Assembly: GCA_963740215.1 (NCBI GenBank)
Contig: CAVUDJ010000008.1
Span: 496,001 to 560,000, forward strand
Reading direction: 5' to 3'
Origin: CAVVAL01 sp963740215
GTDB taxonomy: Bacteria > Actinomycetota > Actinomycetes > Mycobacteriales > Cryptosporangiaceae
DNA length: 64,000 nucleotides
In this document: piece by piece, positions 9,231-18,475 of the stretch
Layout: every line of letters starts with the position of its first letter
Numbering within the stretch: position 1 is the first letter of the stretch
The notes under the pieces: generated by a model
Told to the model about the DNA's origin: nothing
Seen by the model: only the letters and a program-made list of their open reading frames with translations
Databases searched by the model: none
Position numbers and translations under genes: made by a program

Positions 9231-9650
9231 ATGCGGCCGAGTTCCCAGTCCCTGCTCTCCACCTCTGCACTGACCGTCCGCTATGGCGGCGTCCGTGCCG
9301 TCGACGCGGTCGACCTCGACGTACCCGCCGGCGCGCTCGTCGGGCTCGTCGGCCCCAACGGCGCCGGCAAGACCAGCCTGGTCGACGCGCTCACCGGCCT
9401 CACCCCGTACTCCGGCACCGTCGCGCTGGACGGGCACCCGCTCGACGGGCTGCCGCCCCATGCGCGGTGCCGCCGCGGGCTGATCCGGACCTTCCAGGCC
9501 GTCGAGCTGTTCGACGACCTCGACGTGCACGGCAACCTCCTCGTCGCCGCGAGCAGGCCCTCGTGGTGGCAGCCGCTCACCGACCTGGTGCGGCCACGCG
9601 AGCGGCGCGCGTACCCGGCGGCCGAGCGCGCGGTCGACGTCACCGGCATC
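9231..9650 (+). pseudogene. Truncated branched-chain amino acid ABC ATPase (LivG-like), N-terminal part only
   Basis: About 140 codons of an ABC ATPase: LTVRYGGVRAVDAVDLDVP, Walker A GPNGAGKTS, and the Q-loop region RTFQAVELFDDLDV, which with the following insertion is typical of LivG. The signature motif, Walker B and H-loop are absent. Homology stops near 9645 and the sequence turns into the tail of a LuxR regulator in another frame. It cannot be functional as it stands. Broken livM- and livK-like genes lie 3-4 kb downstream on the other strand, suggesting dismemberment of a liv operon, or misassembly. Confidence 0.8.
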
Positions 9651-9651
9651 G

Positions 9652-9792
9652 GTCATCTGCCTCGCGACCGCGATGCACTTCAGCCCGAAGACGATCGAGG
9701 TCTACCTCTCACGCGTGTACGTCAAGACGGGCTGCGCGTCGCGGCTCGCCTTGATCCGCGCCGTCGACAACGGCGCAATCCCGCTCGCCTGA
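9652..9792 (+). pseudogene. C-terminal HTH tail of a LuxR-family regulator (remnant)
   Basis: In the frame of the ATG at 9673 the sequence reads MHFSPKTIEVYLSRVY followed by VKTGCASRLALIRAV and ends at TGA 9790-9792. This is the recognition helix and C-terminal helix of a LuxR/FixJ HTH. The rest of the protein is missing; upstream is the LivG-like fragment in a different frame. A remnant created by deletion or by misassembly. Confidence 0.78.
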
Positions 9793-9797
9793 CCTCT

Positions 9798-9836
9798 GCG
9801 GTTGGAATGCGACCCTGGCGGTCGCATTCCAACCGC
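9798..9836. terminator. Hairpin between LuxR tail and aldehyde dehydrogenase
   Basis: The 17-nt arms GCGGTTGGAATGCGACC and GGTCGCATTCCAACCGC are perfect complements with a 5-nt loop. It lies between convergent reading frames, consistent with a bidirectional terminator. Confidence 0.7.
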
Positions 9837-9841
9837 ACCGG

Positions 9842-11390
9842 CTACAGGTAGCGGGTGTAGCTCGGGAAGTTGCCGTGCAGCGTGTCGCCGGCAGGCCCGT
9901 CGGTGACCGCGCGCACGAGGAGCGCCCCGCCGACGAAGGCGCCGCGCCAGGACGCGCCCTGGCCGCCGAACAGCTCGTCGCGGTCGCCGCGGGAGCGCGG
10001 CTGGTTGACGCCGACCTTGAACGCCTGCATCTCGCGCGGCGAGCCGCTCGGCAGTGGCCGGGTCGTCGCGGGCGAGCGAGGCGACGAGCGCGCCGTTGCT
10101 CGCGTTCATCTGCGGCGAGCAGCTCGGCCTCGGTGTCGACGAGCACGATCGTGTCGACCGGCCCGAACGGCTCGGCGTGGTGCAGCCGGCGAGGACGCGC
10201 GGCGGGCGAGAGGAGCGCGGTCGGCGCGAGGTACGCCGACGTGTCCTGCCCGTCGAGGAACCGGCCCGCAGCCAGCGCCGCCTCGGTACAGCGGGACGCC
10301 GCCGCGCATCGATCGCCTCGGTCGACGGCTCGCGCCGAGCTCCTTGGCCTTGCCGGCGTTGATCAGCGGGCCGAAGTCCAGCTCGGGCAGCGGGTCGCCG
10401 GGGTTCGCGACCGCGAGCGGGTGGCCGAAGCGCAGGGCGGCGAGGACCGGGAGGTACGCGGCGAGGAAGTGCGTCGAACAGCGCGCGCTGGACGACGAAG
10501 CGCGGGTAGGCGGTGCAGCGCTGCTTGCCGTACTCGAAGCCCTTGCGCAGGTGGCGGCGAGGCCGTCCCAGTCGCTGAAGTCCCAGACGCCCCAGCAGTT
10601 GAGGCCTTCCTGCTCCAGCATGTGGCGCTTGCCGGGGTCGGCCAGCTGCGGCGGCGACCCGGCCGCCGGCGTCGCGCCCGCCGACGAAGGAGACGCACGC
10701 GATCTCCGGGGCGCGACGAGCGCCGGCCGACAGCTCCGAGCCGGCGCCGCTGACCAGGGTGACCGGCAGGCCCTCGCGCGCGCCAGCGCGCAGGCGAGGG
10801 TCAGGCAGGCGAGGCCGCCGTCGGTCGGGGTCTTCGCGATGGCCGCGTTGCCCGGCGAGCACCTGGACGAGCATCGCGTGCACGAGGACGCTCATCGGGT
10901 AGTTCCAGCTCGCGATGTTGCTGACCGGGCCCGGCGAGCGGCTCGCGGCCGTCGAGCATCGGGCTCGATCTCGTCGACGTACCAGCGCACGCCGTCGATG
11001 CAGCGGTCGACGTCGGCCAGCGCGAGCCGCCACGGCTTGCCGATCTCCCACACCAGCAGCAGCGCGAGCAGCTCGCGGTGCTCGGTCAGGGCGTCGAGGG
11101 CGGCGGTGACCCGGCGCTGGCGCTCGGTGAGGGGGACACTGCGCCAGCGCCGGTGCTCTGCCAGGCTCTCGGCGACGACGTCGAGAGCCTCCCGCCCGGT
11201 CAGCAGCGGCGGGCCCGCGATCTCGGTGCCGTCGACCGGCGAGGTCGCCGGTGCGGGCACGCCGTCGCGCCGCCACCAGCCCGCCCCACAGGTTCAGCAC
11301 GCGGTCGCCATGGAAGGCCTCGGGCGCGACAGCCACGCAGCGGGCGTACAGCTCGGGCCAGGTCGTGCCGGGCTTCAGGTGCAGACTCAT
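9842..11390 (-). pseudogene. Aldehyde dehydrogenase family protein, multiple frameshifts
   Basis: About 516 codons whose ALDH homology is spread over all three frames: WPELYARCVAVAPEAFHG at the N-terminus, then TEIAGPPLLTGREALDVVAE, NIASWNYPMSVLVHAMLVQ (NAD-binding), EQEGLNCWGVWDFSDW (general-base Glu region), KQRCTAYPRFVVQ (catalytic Cys) and GNFPSYTRYL before the TAG at 9842. I count at least six single-base shifts. The start overlaps the npdG stop (ATGA), so it is third in a maoC-npdG-aldehyde dehydrogenase operon. It resembles the long PaaN-type or acyl-oxidation ALDHs, but the substrate is not determinable. It could be a true pseudogene or an error-rich stretch of the assembly. Confidence 0.8.
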
Positions 11391-12019
11391 GGGGAACCTC
11401 GTCTCAGGGTGACGGTGACGCCGGAGTCGGTCCGGTACCGGCGGTTGACAGAGATCAGGACTGCCGTGAACGACTCCAGCAGCCGCGCCAGCCGCAGCGC
11501 GCCGGCGTCGCCGCCGACCCGCCCGGTCACGGTGGCTGCCAGGTCGAGCACGATCCGTTTGGCACCGGCGTCGTCACCGCAGACGAGCACGTCCTGGTGG
11601 TCGGCGTCGCCGGTGAGCGCCGCCGCCGAGAGGTGGTGGAACGCGGCTACGACGCGGCTGTCGGGGAGGAGCAGCGCGGTCGCCTCGGCGGCGCTGCCGC
11701 CGTCCGGGAGGTCGAGCGGGCTCGCGCAGCTGACGACGACCTTGCCCGCGAGCTGATCCATGAGCCCGGTCACCACGTCGTGCAGCCCTTCCCAGGGGAT
11801 GGCGAGGACGACGACGTCGCTCGCCTCCGCCGCGACCGCGTTCACCGCACCCCGGACCGCACCGCCCGTTCGCCGGTTCAGCGCCTCCGCAGCCTCGACC
11901 GCCCGGTCGTGCGAGCGCGAGCCGAGCGTGACGGCGTGCCCTGCCCGCGCGAACCGGTAGGCCAGGCCGCGGCCGAGCGGGCCGGTGCCACCGACGATGC
12001 CGATCCGGTGCTGCGTCAC
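11387..12019 (-). CDS. npdG: NADPH-dependent coenzyme F420 reductase-like protein
   Basis: 210 aa, intact. Rossmann N-terminus GIVGGTGPLGRGLAYRFA followed by GSRSHDRA, the NADP/F420 pocket arrangement of F420:NADP oxidoreductase. Later DVVVLAIPWEG and VAAFHHLSA match the family. It transfers hydride between NADPH and F420. The GTG at 12019 overlaps the upstream maoC stop as GTGA, and its stop overlaps the next gene as ATGA, so the three genes are translationally coupled. The ending RRYRTDSGVTVTL is also typical. Confidence 0.85.
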   Translation of the reverse strand: MTQHRIGIVGGTGPLGRGLAYRFARAGHAVTLGSRSHDRAVEAAEALNRRTGGAVRGAVNAVAAEASDVVVLAIPWEGLHDVVTGLMDQLAGKVVVSCASPLDLPDGGSAAEATALLLPDSRVVAAFHHLSAAALTGDADHQDVLVCGDDAGAKRIVLDLAATVTGRVGGDAGALRLARLLESFTAVLISVNRRYRTDSGVTVTLRRGSP

Positions 12020-12469
12020 GCGTAGACCCGGCTCAGCGCGTCGGCGACGCAGACCGGCTTGGCCTGGCCCTCGGCCTCGACCGTCACGCGGGCGAGCAGC
12101 TGCACGCCGCCCTCGACGTCGTGCACGTCCCGCAGCTCGACCCCCGCGCGCAGCCGCGACCCGACCCGCAGCGGGGCCGGGAACCGCACCCTGTCCAGGC
12201 CGTAGTTGACGCCCATCGCCACGCCCTCGATCCGGTAGACCTCGGCGCTCAGCGCGACGACCAGCGACAGCGTGAGGTACCCGTGCGCGATCGTGCCGCC
12301 GAACGGGCCCGCCGCCGAACGCTCCGGGTCGGTGTGGATCCACTGGTGGTCGCCGGTGACCTCGGCGAACGCGTCGACCTGATGCTGGTCCACGACGTGC
12401 CAGTCGCTGTGGGCCGAGGTGCTCGCCCGCGGCCGCGCGCAGGTCCTCGATGCCGGTGAACGTACGCAT
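12016..12469 (-). CDS. MaoC-like (R)-specific hydratase, one frameshift
   Basis: Hot-dog fold enoyl-CoA hydratase or dehydratase of about 150 aa. The start MRTFTGIEDLRAAAGEHLG (12469) is followed one base out of frame by HSDWHVVDQHQVDAFAEVTG, then the hydratase motif DHQWIHTDPE and GGTIAHGYLTLS. The break lies at a CCC run near 12412 and looks like a one-base insertion. It is first gene of a coupled operon with npdG and the aldehyde dehydrogenase, suggesting an acyl-CoA or sterol-type oxidation step, which is inference. Confidence 0.85.
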
Positions 12470-12522
12470 CCCCGTGTCCTCCTCGTCACTGCGTCACGTT
12501 CACGGTGCCGCCGCATGCCCCT

Positions 12523-13500
12523 TCAGGGGAAGTGGGCGGTCCCTACAGCGGCACGCCGGCGCATGATTTCTGCGAGACCGTGCTGGTTCGCGATCGCCGC
12601 GACGATCAGCAGCACGCCCGAGAGCAGCAGGTAGTACTCGCCAGGCCGAGGTGGCGGTCGAGCAGCACGTAGGCGATGCCCAGCGGCGCCAGCGCGCCCG
12701 CCGTCAGCGCCCCGCCGATGCTGGTGATGCCGCCCAGGTAGGCGAACGCGAGCAGGCTCAGGCTGACGAACACCCCGAACGAGTCGGCGGAGAGCTGGCC
12801 GCGGCTGTAGCCGATCAGGGCGCCACCGAGCCCGGCGAGGAACGAGGACAGCACGAACGCGGTGAGCTTCGCGGCCGCGACGTCCACGCCGAGCGACGCG
12901 GCGGCCCGCTCGTTGGACCGCACGGCGAGCAGCGACCGGCCGGTGACGCTCCGGCTCAGGATCGCGACCGCCAGCGCGGCGAGCGTGAGGACGACGAGGA
13001 CGAACACGCCGAACTGCCAGCGCGCGATCTCGGCGCCCTCCAGGACGCCGCAGGTCGAACCAGAGCAGCGCGGGGTGGGCACCAGGTTGCCGTCGACCGG
13101 CGACAGGCCGGGTTGCGGAACGAGAACTGCTCGATCGCGACGCCGGCGGCGAGGGTGACGAGGCAGCTGCGCGCCGCGGATCGAGCGCAGGAATGCCGAC
13201 GAGCAGCCCGAGCGCTCGGCTGGAGCGGCCCGCGAGCAGCGATGGAGACCGGGAACGGCACGGATGTCCCAGCGTCGACAGCGCGAACCGGCAGCGCCGG
13301 CGAACGCGGCCGGCGGCGAGCGAGATCAGACCGACGAAGCCGGCTCCAGCACCACCAGGGACACTGTCGGAGCAGCGCGAAGAATCATCGAGGTGATCAC
13401 GCCGAGGCGGCAGCGGCGGATCGTCAGCGTGACGAGCGAGCAGGCCGGACACGCCGAGTCCCAGCGACGACGTGCAGGTGTCGCGGCCGCGCCGGCACGA
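12523..13500 (-). pseudogene. Branched-chain amino acid ABC permease (LivM-like), multiple frameshifts
   Basis: The best-preserved block is WQFGVFVLVVLTLAALAVAI, then RSLLAVRSNERAAASLGVD (the cytoplasmic EAA-type loop of LivM), FVLSSFLAGLGGALIGYSRG and AYLGGITSIGGALTAGALAP. The C-terminus (GEYYLLLSGVLLIVAAIANQ) is one frame away and ends at TGA 12523-12525. The N-terminal third is scrambled over several frames (VSLVVLEPASSV, LVTLAAGVAIEQFSF). Five or more shifts are present. With the livK stub upstream and the livG fragment at 9231 it suggests a former liv operon. Confidence 0.75.
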
Positions 13501-13584
13501 CGTTCGGCAGCGGCACGCGCAGCGATCAGGTTCCGGGCGGAGCAGCGCGCCGCCCGAACATTGGTCAGCGGACGACGAACACGA

Positions 13585-13731
13585 CGAAGCGATCGGCGTC
13601 CCCGTCGCCTGCTGCGCGTGGACGATCGGCGCGCCCGCCACGGCCGTGGGGTCGGCGGGCTGCTCGGCGCATCCGGTTCCCAGCAGGCTGAGCCCGGCCG
13701 CCAGCGCGGCGAGCCTCCATGGACGGGGCAT
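13585..13731 (-). pseudogene. Stub of a lipoprotein, probably LivK-type substrate-binding protein
   Basis: ATG at 13731 opens MPRPWRLAALAAGLSLLGTG followed by Cys, a clear lipoprotein signal with LGTGC lipobox. About 25 further residues follow before the frame loses any protein-like character and runs into the broken permease. Position directly upstream of a LivM-like gene suggests a binding protein reduced to its export signal. Confidence 0.55.
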
Positions 13732-14099
13732 GTGGCCACTCCTTCGATGTGGAGCGCCGCGGGGGTGGGCGCTCGTTTTTTGGCGATGCCAGGGTTCGCC
13801 CGCCTGCCGGGAGCAGCGTAGTAGGGCCCGCCCTACACACGGCCAGCCGCGCCGGCGAGCACCGGAGGCTGTCCGACCGCCGCACCACGACCATGCCCTC
13901 GCACCCCGCAACACTCCCGACCGCACCGCCCACCCCGCCCCCGAACCGGACTGTCCGGGAAGTGGTCCTCAAACCCGGCGCGCGTTACCGCCATTTCCCC
14001 GACAGTTGGGATGACTCCTTGCGCCAACGCGCAGATTGCCAGGTGCGCCCCACTCTGACAGGGTAGAGATCCGATGTCTGGGCCTTGGGGAGGCTGCCG
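13732..14099. other. Divergent intergenic region
   Basis: 368 bp between the livK stub (minus) and the GH97 gene (plus). It contains the 70-bp palindromic element listed separately at 13941-14010; the rest shows no gene. Promoters for both directions are expected here. Confidence 0.5.
13941..14010 (-). repeat. Dispersed palindromic element, family B, copy 1
   Basis: About 70 bp. On the minus strand it reads CCCAACTGTCGGGGAAATGG, then TTTGAGGACCAC, then CGGACAGTCCGGTTCGGG. The ends ACTGTC..GG and CC..GACAGT form an inverted repeat. Related copies are at 50240-50309 and 55086-55150. It lies between divergent genes, where a terminator is not expected. Confidence 0.7.
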
Positions 14100-16768
14100 A
14101 TGCGGTCGATGCTGCTCTTAGCCGCCGCTCTACTGACCGTCGCGCTGGTTCCCGCGACACCCGCCGTGGCCGGGCCGGCACCAAGCTGGAGGGTCTCCGC
14201 CGGCGGGCCGGTCGCCACGATCCAACGAAACCCCACCGGCACGCTCACCCTGGCGATCTCGCGCGGCGGGCGCACGGTGGTCGAGCCGTCGCCGCTCGGC
14301 ATCGTCACCGAACGGGTCGACCTGTCGACCGGCCTCACCTTCCAGCGCCGCACCGACCGCTGGGTCGTCGAGCGGTACCGCACCACGGTCGGCAAGCGCC
14401 TCGACCGCCGCGCCGCCTTCCGCGAGTCGACGCTCCGGTTCACGGGTGCCGGCGGCGCGCGGCTCGACCTCGTGGTGCGCGCGTCCCGCGACGGCATCGC
14501 GTACCGGTATGTCCTGCCGGCGGACCACGGCGCGGTGCTCCGCGAGGCGTCGGCGTTCACCCTGCCGGCGGACTCCCCCGCGTGGCTGGCGCTCTACCGC
14601 CGCGACTACGAGAACCCGTACGTGCAGACGACGGCCGGCGGCGCGGCTGCGGCGGAGTACATGCATCCGGCGCTGTTCGAGGCCGGCGGCAGCTACGCCC
14701 TCATCACCGAGTCCGACGTGGACGGTCGGTACTCCGGCGGCCGGTTGGTGCACGACGCCGGCACGAGCACGTACCGGATCAAGCTGTGGGACGAGAAGGT
14801 CACGGTCACGGCCCGCTCGCCACGCCCTGGCGCACCGCGATCGTCGGCGACCTGGCCACGGTCGTCGACCTCCACGCTCGTGGACGACCTGGCGCCGCCC
14901 TCGAAGGTCCGCGACACGTCCTGGATCAAGCCCGGCGCCGTGTTCTGGAGCTGGCTGGCGGGAGGGCGCGAGGCCGGGCAGAGCCTGACGCATGCAGAAG
15001 GCGTACGTCGACTACGCGGCGGCGCACGGCTGGCCGTACGCGCTGGTCGACGCCGGCTGGTACTTCGACCCGAACTGGGACTACGACCCGAACGTGGGAG
15101 ACGACGAGCTGGATCCCCGAACTGATCCGGTACGCGTCGGCGCGGCGGGTCAAGATCCTGCTGTGGATCCACTTCAACGAGCTGGACACCGCCGAGGAGC
15201 GGGCCGCCCGCCTGCCGTTGCTGGCACGCTGGGGCGCCGCCGGGCTCAAGATCGACTTCATGGACTCCGACGCCCAGGAGCGGTTCGCCTGGTACGACCA
15301 GATCCTGCCGGAGACCGCGCGGCACAGGCTCACGGTCAACTTCCACGGTTCGACGCTCCCCCACGGCATCCACCGCACGTGGCCGCACGTCATGACGATG
15401 GAGGCGCGTGCACGGCGGCGAGAAGTCGAGCAACCTCACGACCAGCCACCTCACCGCGCTGCCGTTCACGCGGAACGTGCCCGGCTCGATGGACTACACG
15501 CCGATGGCGTGGCACCGGCCGAACCGCCCCACCTCCGACGCGCACGAGCTGGCGCTGTCGGTGCTGTTCGAGTCCGGGCAGCAGAACTACGCCGGCCGCG
15601 TCGACGGGTACACCGCCCGCCCGCAGGCCGAGCGCTACCTCGACCAGGTCCCGACGGTCTGGGACGAGACCCGGTTGCTCGCCGGACGCCCGGCCGACCA
15701 CGCGGTGTTCGCGCGGCGCAGCGGCGAGCGGTGGTTCCTCGGCGGCGGGTACTCGGGCGCACCGCGGGTGGCACCGGTGCCGCTCGACCTGCCGCGCGGT
15801 CGCTGGCTGGTGGAGCTGGTCGGCGACGGCCCGTCCGGGCTGGTCCGTGACGTCGCACGTGCTGAACGGCGACGAGGTCTTCACGGTGAACGTCGTCAAG
15901 GACGGCGGGTTCGCGGGCATCGCGTGCCGGTGGAGGCCGGGGCTCACCACGTGCGACGAGCCCGTCCGCACGGTGCCGCGCACCGATGTCGTCGTCAGTC
16001 CGGCGAAGGCGTCGGTGCGGCCCGGTGAGGCGTTCACGGTCACCGGGACGTTCACTCCGCAGGTGGCCGTCAGCGCGGTGGCGCTCAGCCCGCGCGTACC
16101 GGCGGGGTGGACGGTCGCCGGGCCCGCGGTCACGGCCGGCCGGCTGGCGGCGGGCCAGTCACTCACCGGTACGTGGCGGGTCACGGCGCCGGCCGACCCC
16201 GCCTTCGGCTACCGCGACGTCCCCGTCGTCGCCGGGTTCGAGGAAGGCGGGGAGCGGATCGAGGACGAGGCCGTCACCGCCGTCCACACCTGGCGTCCAC
16301 TGCCGGCCGGCTGGTCCTACCTCAGCGACCGCGCCTGGACCAGCGCGACGAACGGGGACGGCCCGGTCGAGCGGGACACCACCAACGGCGGGGCGGCCGC
16401 CGGTGACGGCCGTGGCATCGCGGTGCGCGGCGCCACGTACGGCAAGGGGCTCGGCGCGCACGCGGCCGGCGAGGTCTCGTTCGCGCTCGACGGCGCCTGC
16501 ACGGCGTTCGCGGCGCGAGGTCGGCGTCGACGACGAGGCCGGACTCGACGTCGCCCGCCAGCGGGTCGGCGGCACGGTCGGCTTCGTGGTCCTCGGCGAC
16601 GGCGTGGTGCTGGCCGACACCGGCACGGTCGGCGTGCGGACGCCGCCGAAACCCCTGTCGGTCGACGTCAGCGGGGTCGGGACGCTCACCCTGCGGGCCA
16701 CCGACGGCGGCGACGGCAGCCAGAACGACCACGCGTCGTGGGCCGACGCCCGCGTGAACTGTCAGTAA
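14100..16768 (+). CDS. Secreted glycoside hydrolase family 97 enzyme with C-terminal NPCBM-type region, frameshifted
   Basis: Retaining-type GH97 (alpha-galactosidase or alpha-glucosidase class). I chose the ATG at 14100, which gives a signal peptide (SMLLLAAALLTVALVPATP) and has GGGGAGG 7 nt upstream. The N-terminal beta-sandwich runs to about residue 270. The barrel shows SWIKPGAVFWSWLAGG, then HGWPYALVDAGWYFDPNWDY, LKIDFMDSD (likely Asp nucleophile) and TVNFHGSTLPHGIHRTWPH. A NEW3-like domain (RPGEAFTVTGTF) and an NPCBM-like domain (YGKGLGAHAAGEVSFAL) end at TAA 16768. Shifts occur near 14818, 14990, 15115, 15410, 15850 and 16515; homology is continuous across them, so sequence error is plausible. 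Confidence 0.85.
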
Positions 16769-16820
16769 TCGGGGCATAACGTTGTGCTCGTGAGACCGCT
16801 TTCGATCCCGTGCCACGGAC

Positions 16821-16850
16821 GCGTGGGTGGGCGATCAGCCCACCCACCCG
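16821..16850. terminator. Hairpin after GH97 gene
   Basis: Arms CGTGGGTGGGC and GCCCACCCACCCG around a GATCA loop, about 50 bp after the GH97 stop and just before the diguanylate cyclase start at 16864. Likely terminator or attenuator. Confidence 0.65.
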
Positions 16851-16863
16851 TACCGTAGTCACC

Positions 16864-18369
16864 GTGGTGACCATCGAGGATGCGTCAACCCGGCCGAGAC
16901 GCGGCCGGTACGCGGGCCTGCACAGCGCGCCGCCACAGGGCCACAGCACCGCGATCTACATCGCGATCACCGCCATAGTCCTCCTGGCGTACCCGTTCAT
17001 CAGCGAACTCGGGCAGATGCTGGCGTTCCTCACGGTCTCGTTCGCCACCGTGCCGGCTGTGCTCTACGGCATGCGCCGCACCGAGCGTGCCGACCGTACG
17101 CCGTGGATGTTCATGCTCGCGGCCCTGATCACGCTCAACCTCGACAACATCACCTGGTACTGGTACGTCTACTTCCAGGGATACCCCACCGCCGACGGTA
17201 CGATTTCCGACCTGTTCGCCACCGTCGGGCACGTGCTCATGCTGCTGGGCGCGGTGAGCGTTGTGACACGGCGCGGGCGCAACGACATCGGCGGGCTCAT
17301 CGACACGAGCATCGTCTCGATGGCGGCCGGCGCCCTCCTCTGGGACTTCGTCGTTCTCCCGCACATGGAGTCCACCGGCGCATCGGCCCTCGCCCAGGCG
17401 TCGATGTGCATCGACATCTTCCTGCTCACGGGGGTGCTCGGGGCGCTGATCCGGCTGGTCTCCACAGCCAAAGAGTTCCTGCCCGCCCTGTGGTTCCTCT
17501 TCTCGGCGATCCTGTCCGCCCTCGTGGGCAACGTCGTGGTCGCGTTCACGATGGACCCGGTCAGCGGCGCCCGGCCGGCCTGGACCGACATGATCTTCGT
17601 CGTCTCCTACACCTCGCTCGGGCTGTGCGGGCTCGACCGGTCCGCGGTCAAGCTGCTGCGTCCGGGCCCGGCGCCGAGGGACGACCTCAACGCCGGGCGG
17701 CTCGCCTTCCTCGGGCTGGCGCTCGCGGCCATCCCCATCGTGGGCGGCGGCCGGCAGATCCTCGGCCTCGACGTCGACGGCCTCCTCCTCGCCATCGGCA
17801 CCGCCCTGGTCACTCCCCTGGTCATGGTGCGGATCGGGCGGCTGTCCGCCGAACGCGCCCGCGCCGAACGCGCCCTGCTCCACGAGGCCACCCACGACCC
17901 GCTCACCGGCCTGCCGAACCGGCGCGAGCTCACCAGGCGGCTGGCCGCCACCGTCGCCGAGGGCCGCCAACTGGTGGTCCTCTTCTGTGACCTCGACGGG
18001 TTCAAAGGCATCAACGACCGGCTCGGTCACGCCGCCGGCGACCGGCTGCTGATCGAGGTCGCGGGCAGGCTCCGGCGCTGCGTCCGGGACGGCGACGTGG
18101 TGAGCAGGTTCGGCGGCGACGAGTTCCTCATCATGTGCCCCGACGCGGAGAGCCGCGACGCCTCCGAGCTGTGCGTCCGCATCGACTTCTCCATGCGCGA
18201 CCCGGTCGTGCTCGACGGCGAGTCGGTGCACATGGGCGCCAGCATCGGCGCGGTGATCGGCGACGGCACGGTCGACTCCGAGGAGCTGATCCACCGCGCC
18301 GACGCGGCGATGTACGAGGCGAAGCAGAGCCGCCGGAACGTGCCCGGCGTGCGCACGGTCGTCGCCTGA
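16864..18369 (+). CDS. Membrane-anchored diguanylate cyclase (GGDEF)
   Basis: Makes cyclic di-GMP from two GTP. About 501 aa. GTG at 16864 (or 16867) is preferred, since an upstream extension would start inside the hairpin. Residues about 30-335 contain eight or more hydrophobic segments (AIYIAITAIVLLAYPFI first), an integral-membrane sensor of unknown ligand. The cytoplasmic GGDEF domain starts at DPLTGLPNRREL; the active motif RFGGDEF is at 415-421 and is intact. An inhibitory RxxD I-site (RDGD, 408-411) lies exactly five residues upstream, so product feedback is likely. No EAL domain. Monocistronic. Confidence 0.93.
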   Translation: MVTIEDASTRPRRGRYAGLHSAPPQGHSTAIYIAITAIVLLAYPFISELGQMLAFLTVSFATVPAVLYGMRRTERADRTPWMFMLAALITLNLDNITWYWYVYFQGYPTADGTISDLFATVGHVLMLLGAVSVVTRRGRNDIGGLIDTSIVSMAAGALLWDFVVLPHMESTGASALAQASMCIDIFLLTGVLGALIRLVSTAKEFLPALWFLFSAILSALVGNVVVAFTMDPVSGARPAWTDMIFVVSYTSLGLCGLDRSAVKLLRPGPAPRDDLNAGRLAFLGLALAAIPIVGGGRQILGLDVDGLLLAIGTALVTPLVMVRIGRLSAERARAERALLHEATHDPLTGLPNRRELTRRLAATVAEGRQLVVLFCDLDGFKGINDRLGHAAGDRLLIEVAGRLRRCVRDGDVVSRFGGDEFLIMCPDAESRDASELCVRIDFSMRDPVVLDGESVHMGASIGAVIGDGTVDSEELIHRADAAMYEAKQSRRNVPGVRTVVA

Positions 18370-18475
18370 GTTTTATCCGTATCGCGGAATTTTACCGGCA
18401 ATAACCCCACTTTTCGGGACGATGCCGACCACAAGGCCGTAACGTGCGCTCACCGCAGACCAAGGGAGACGCGCG

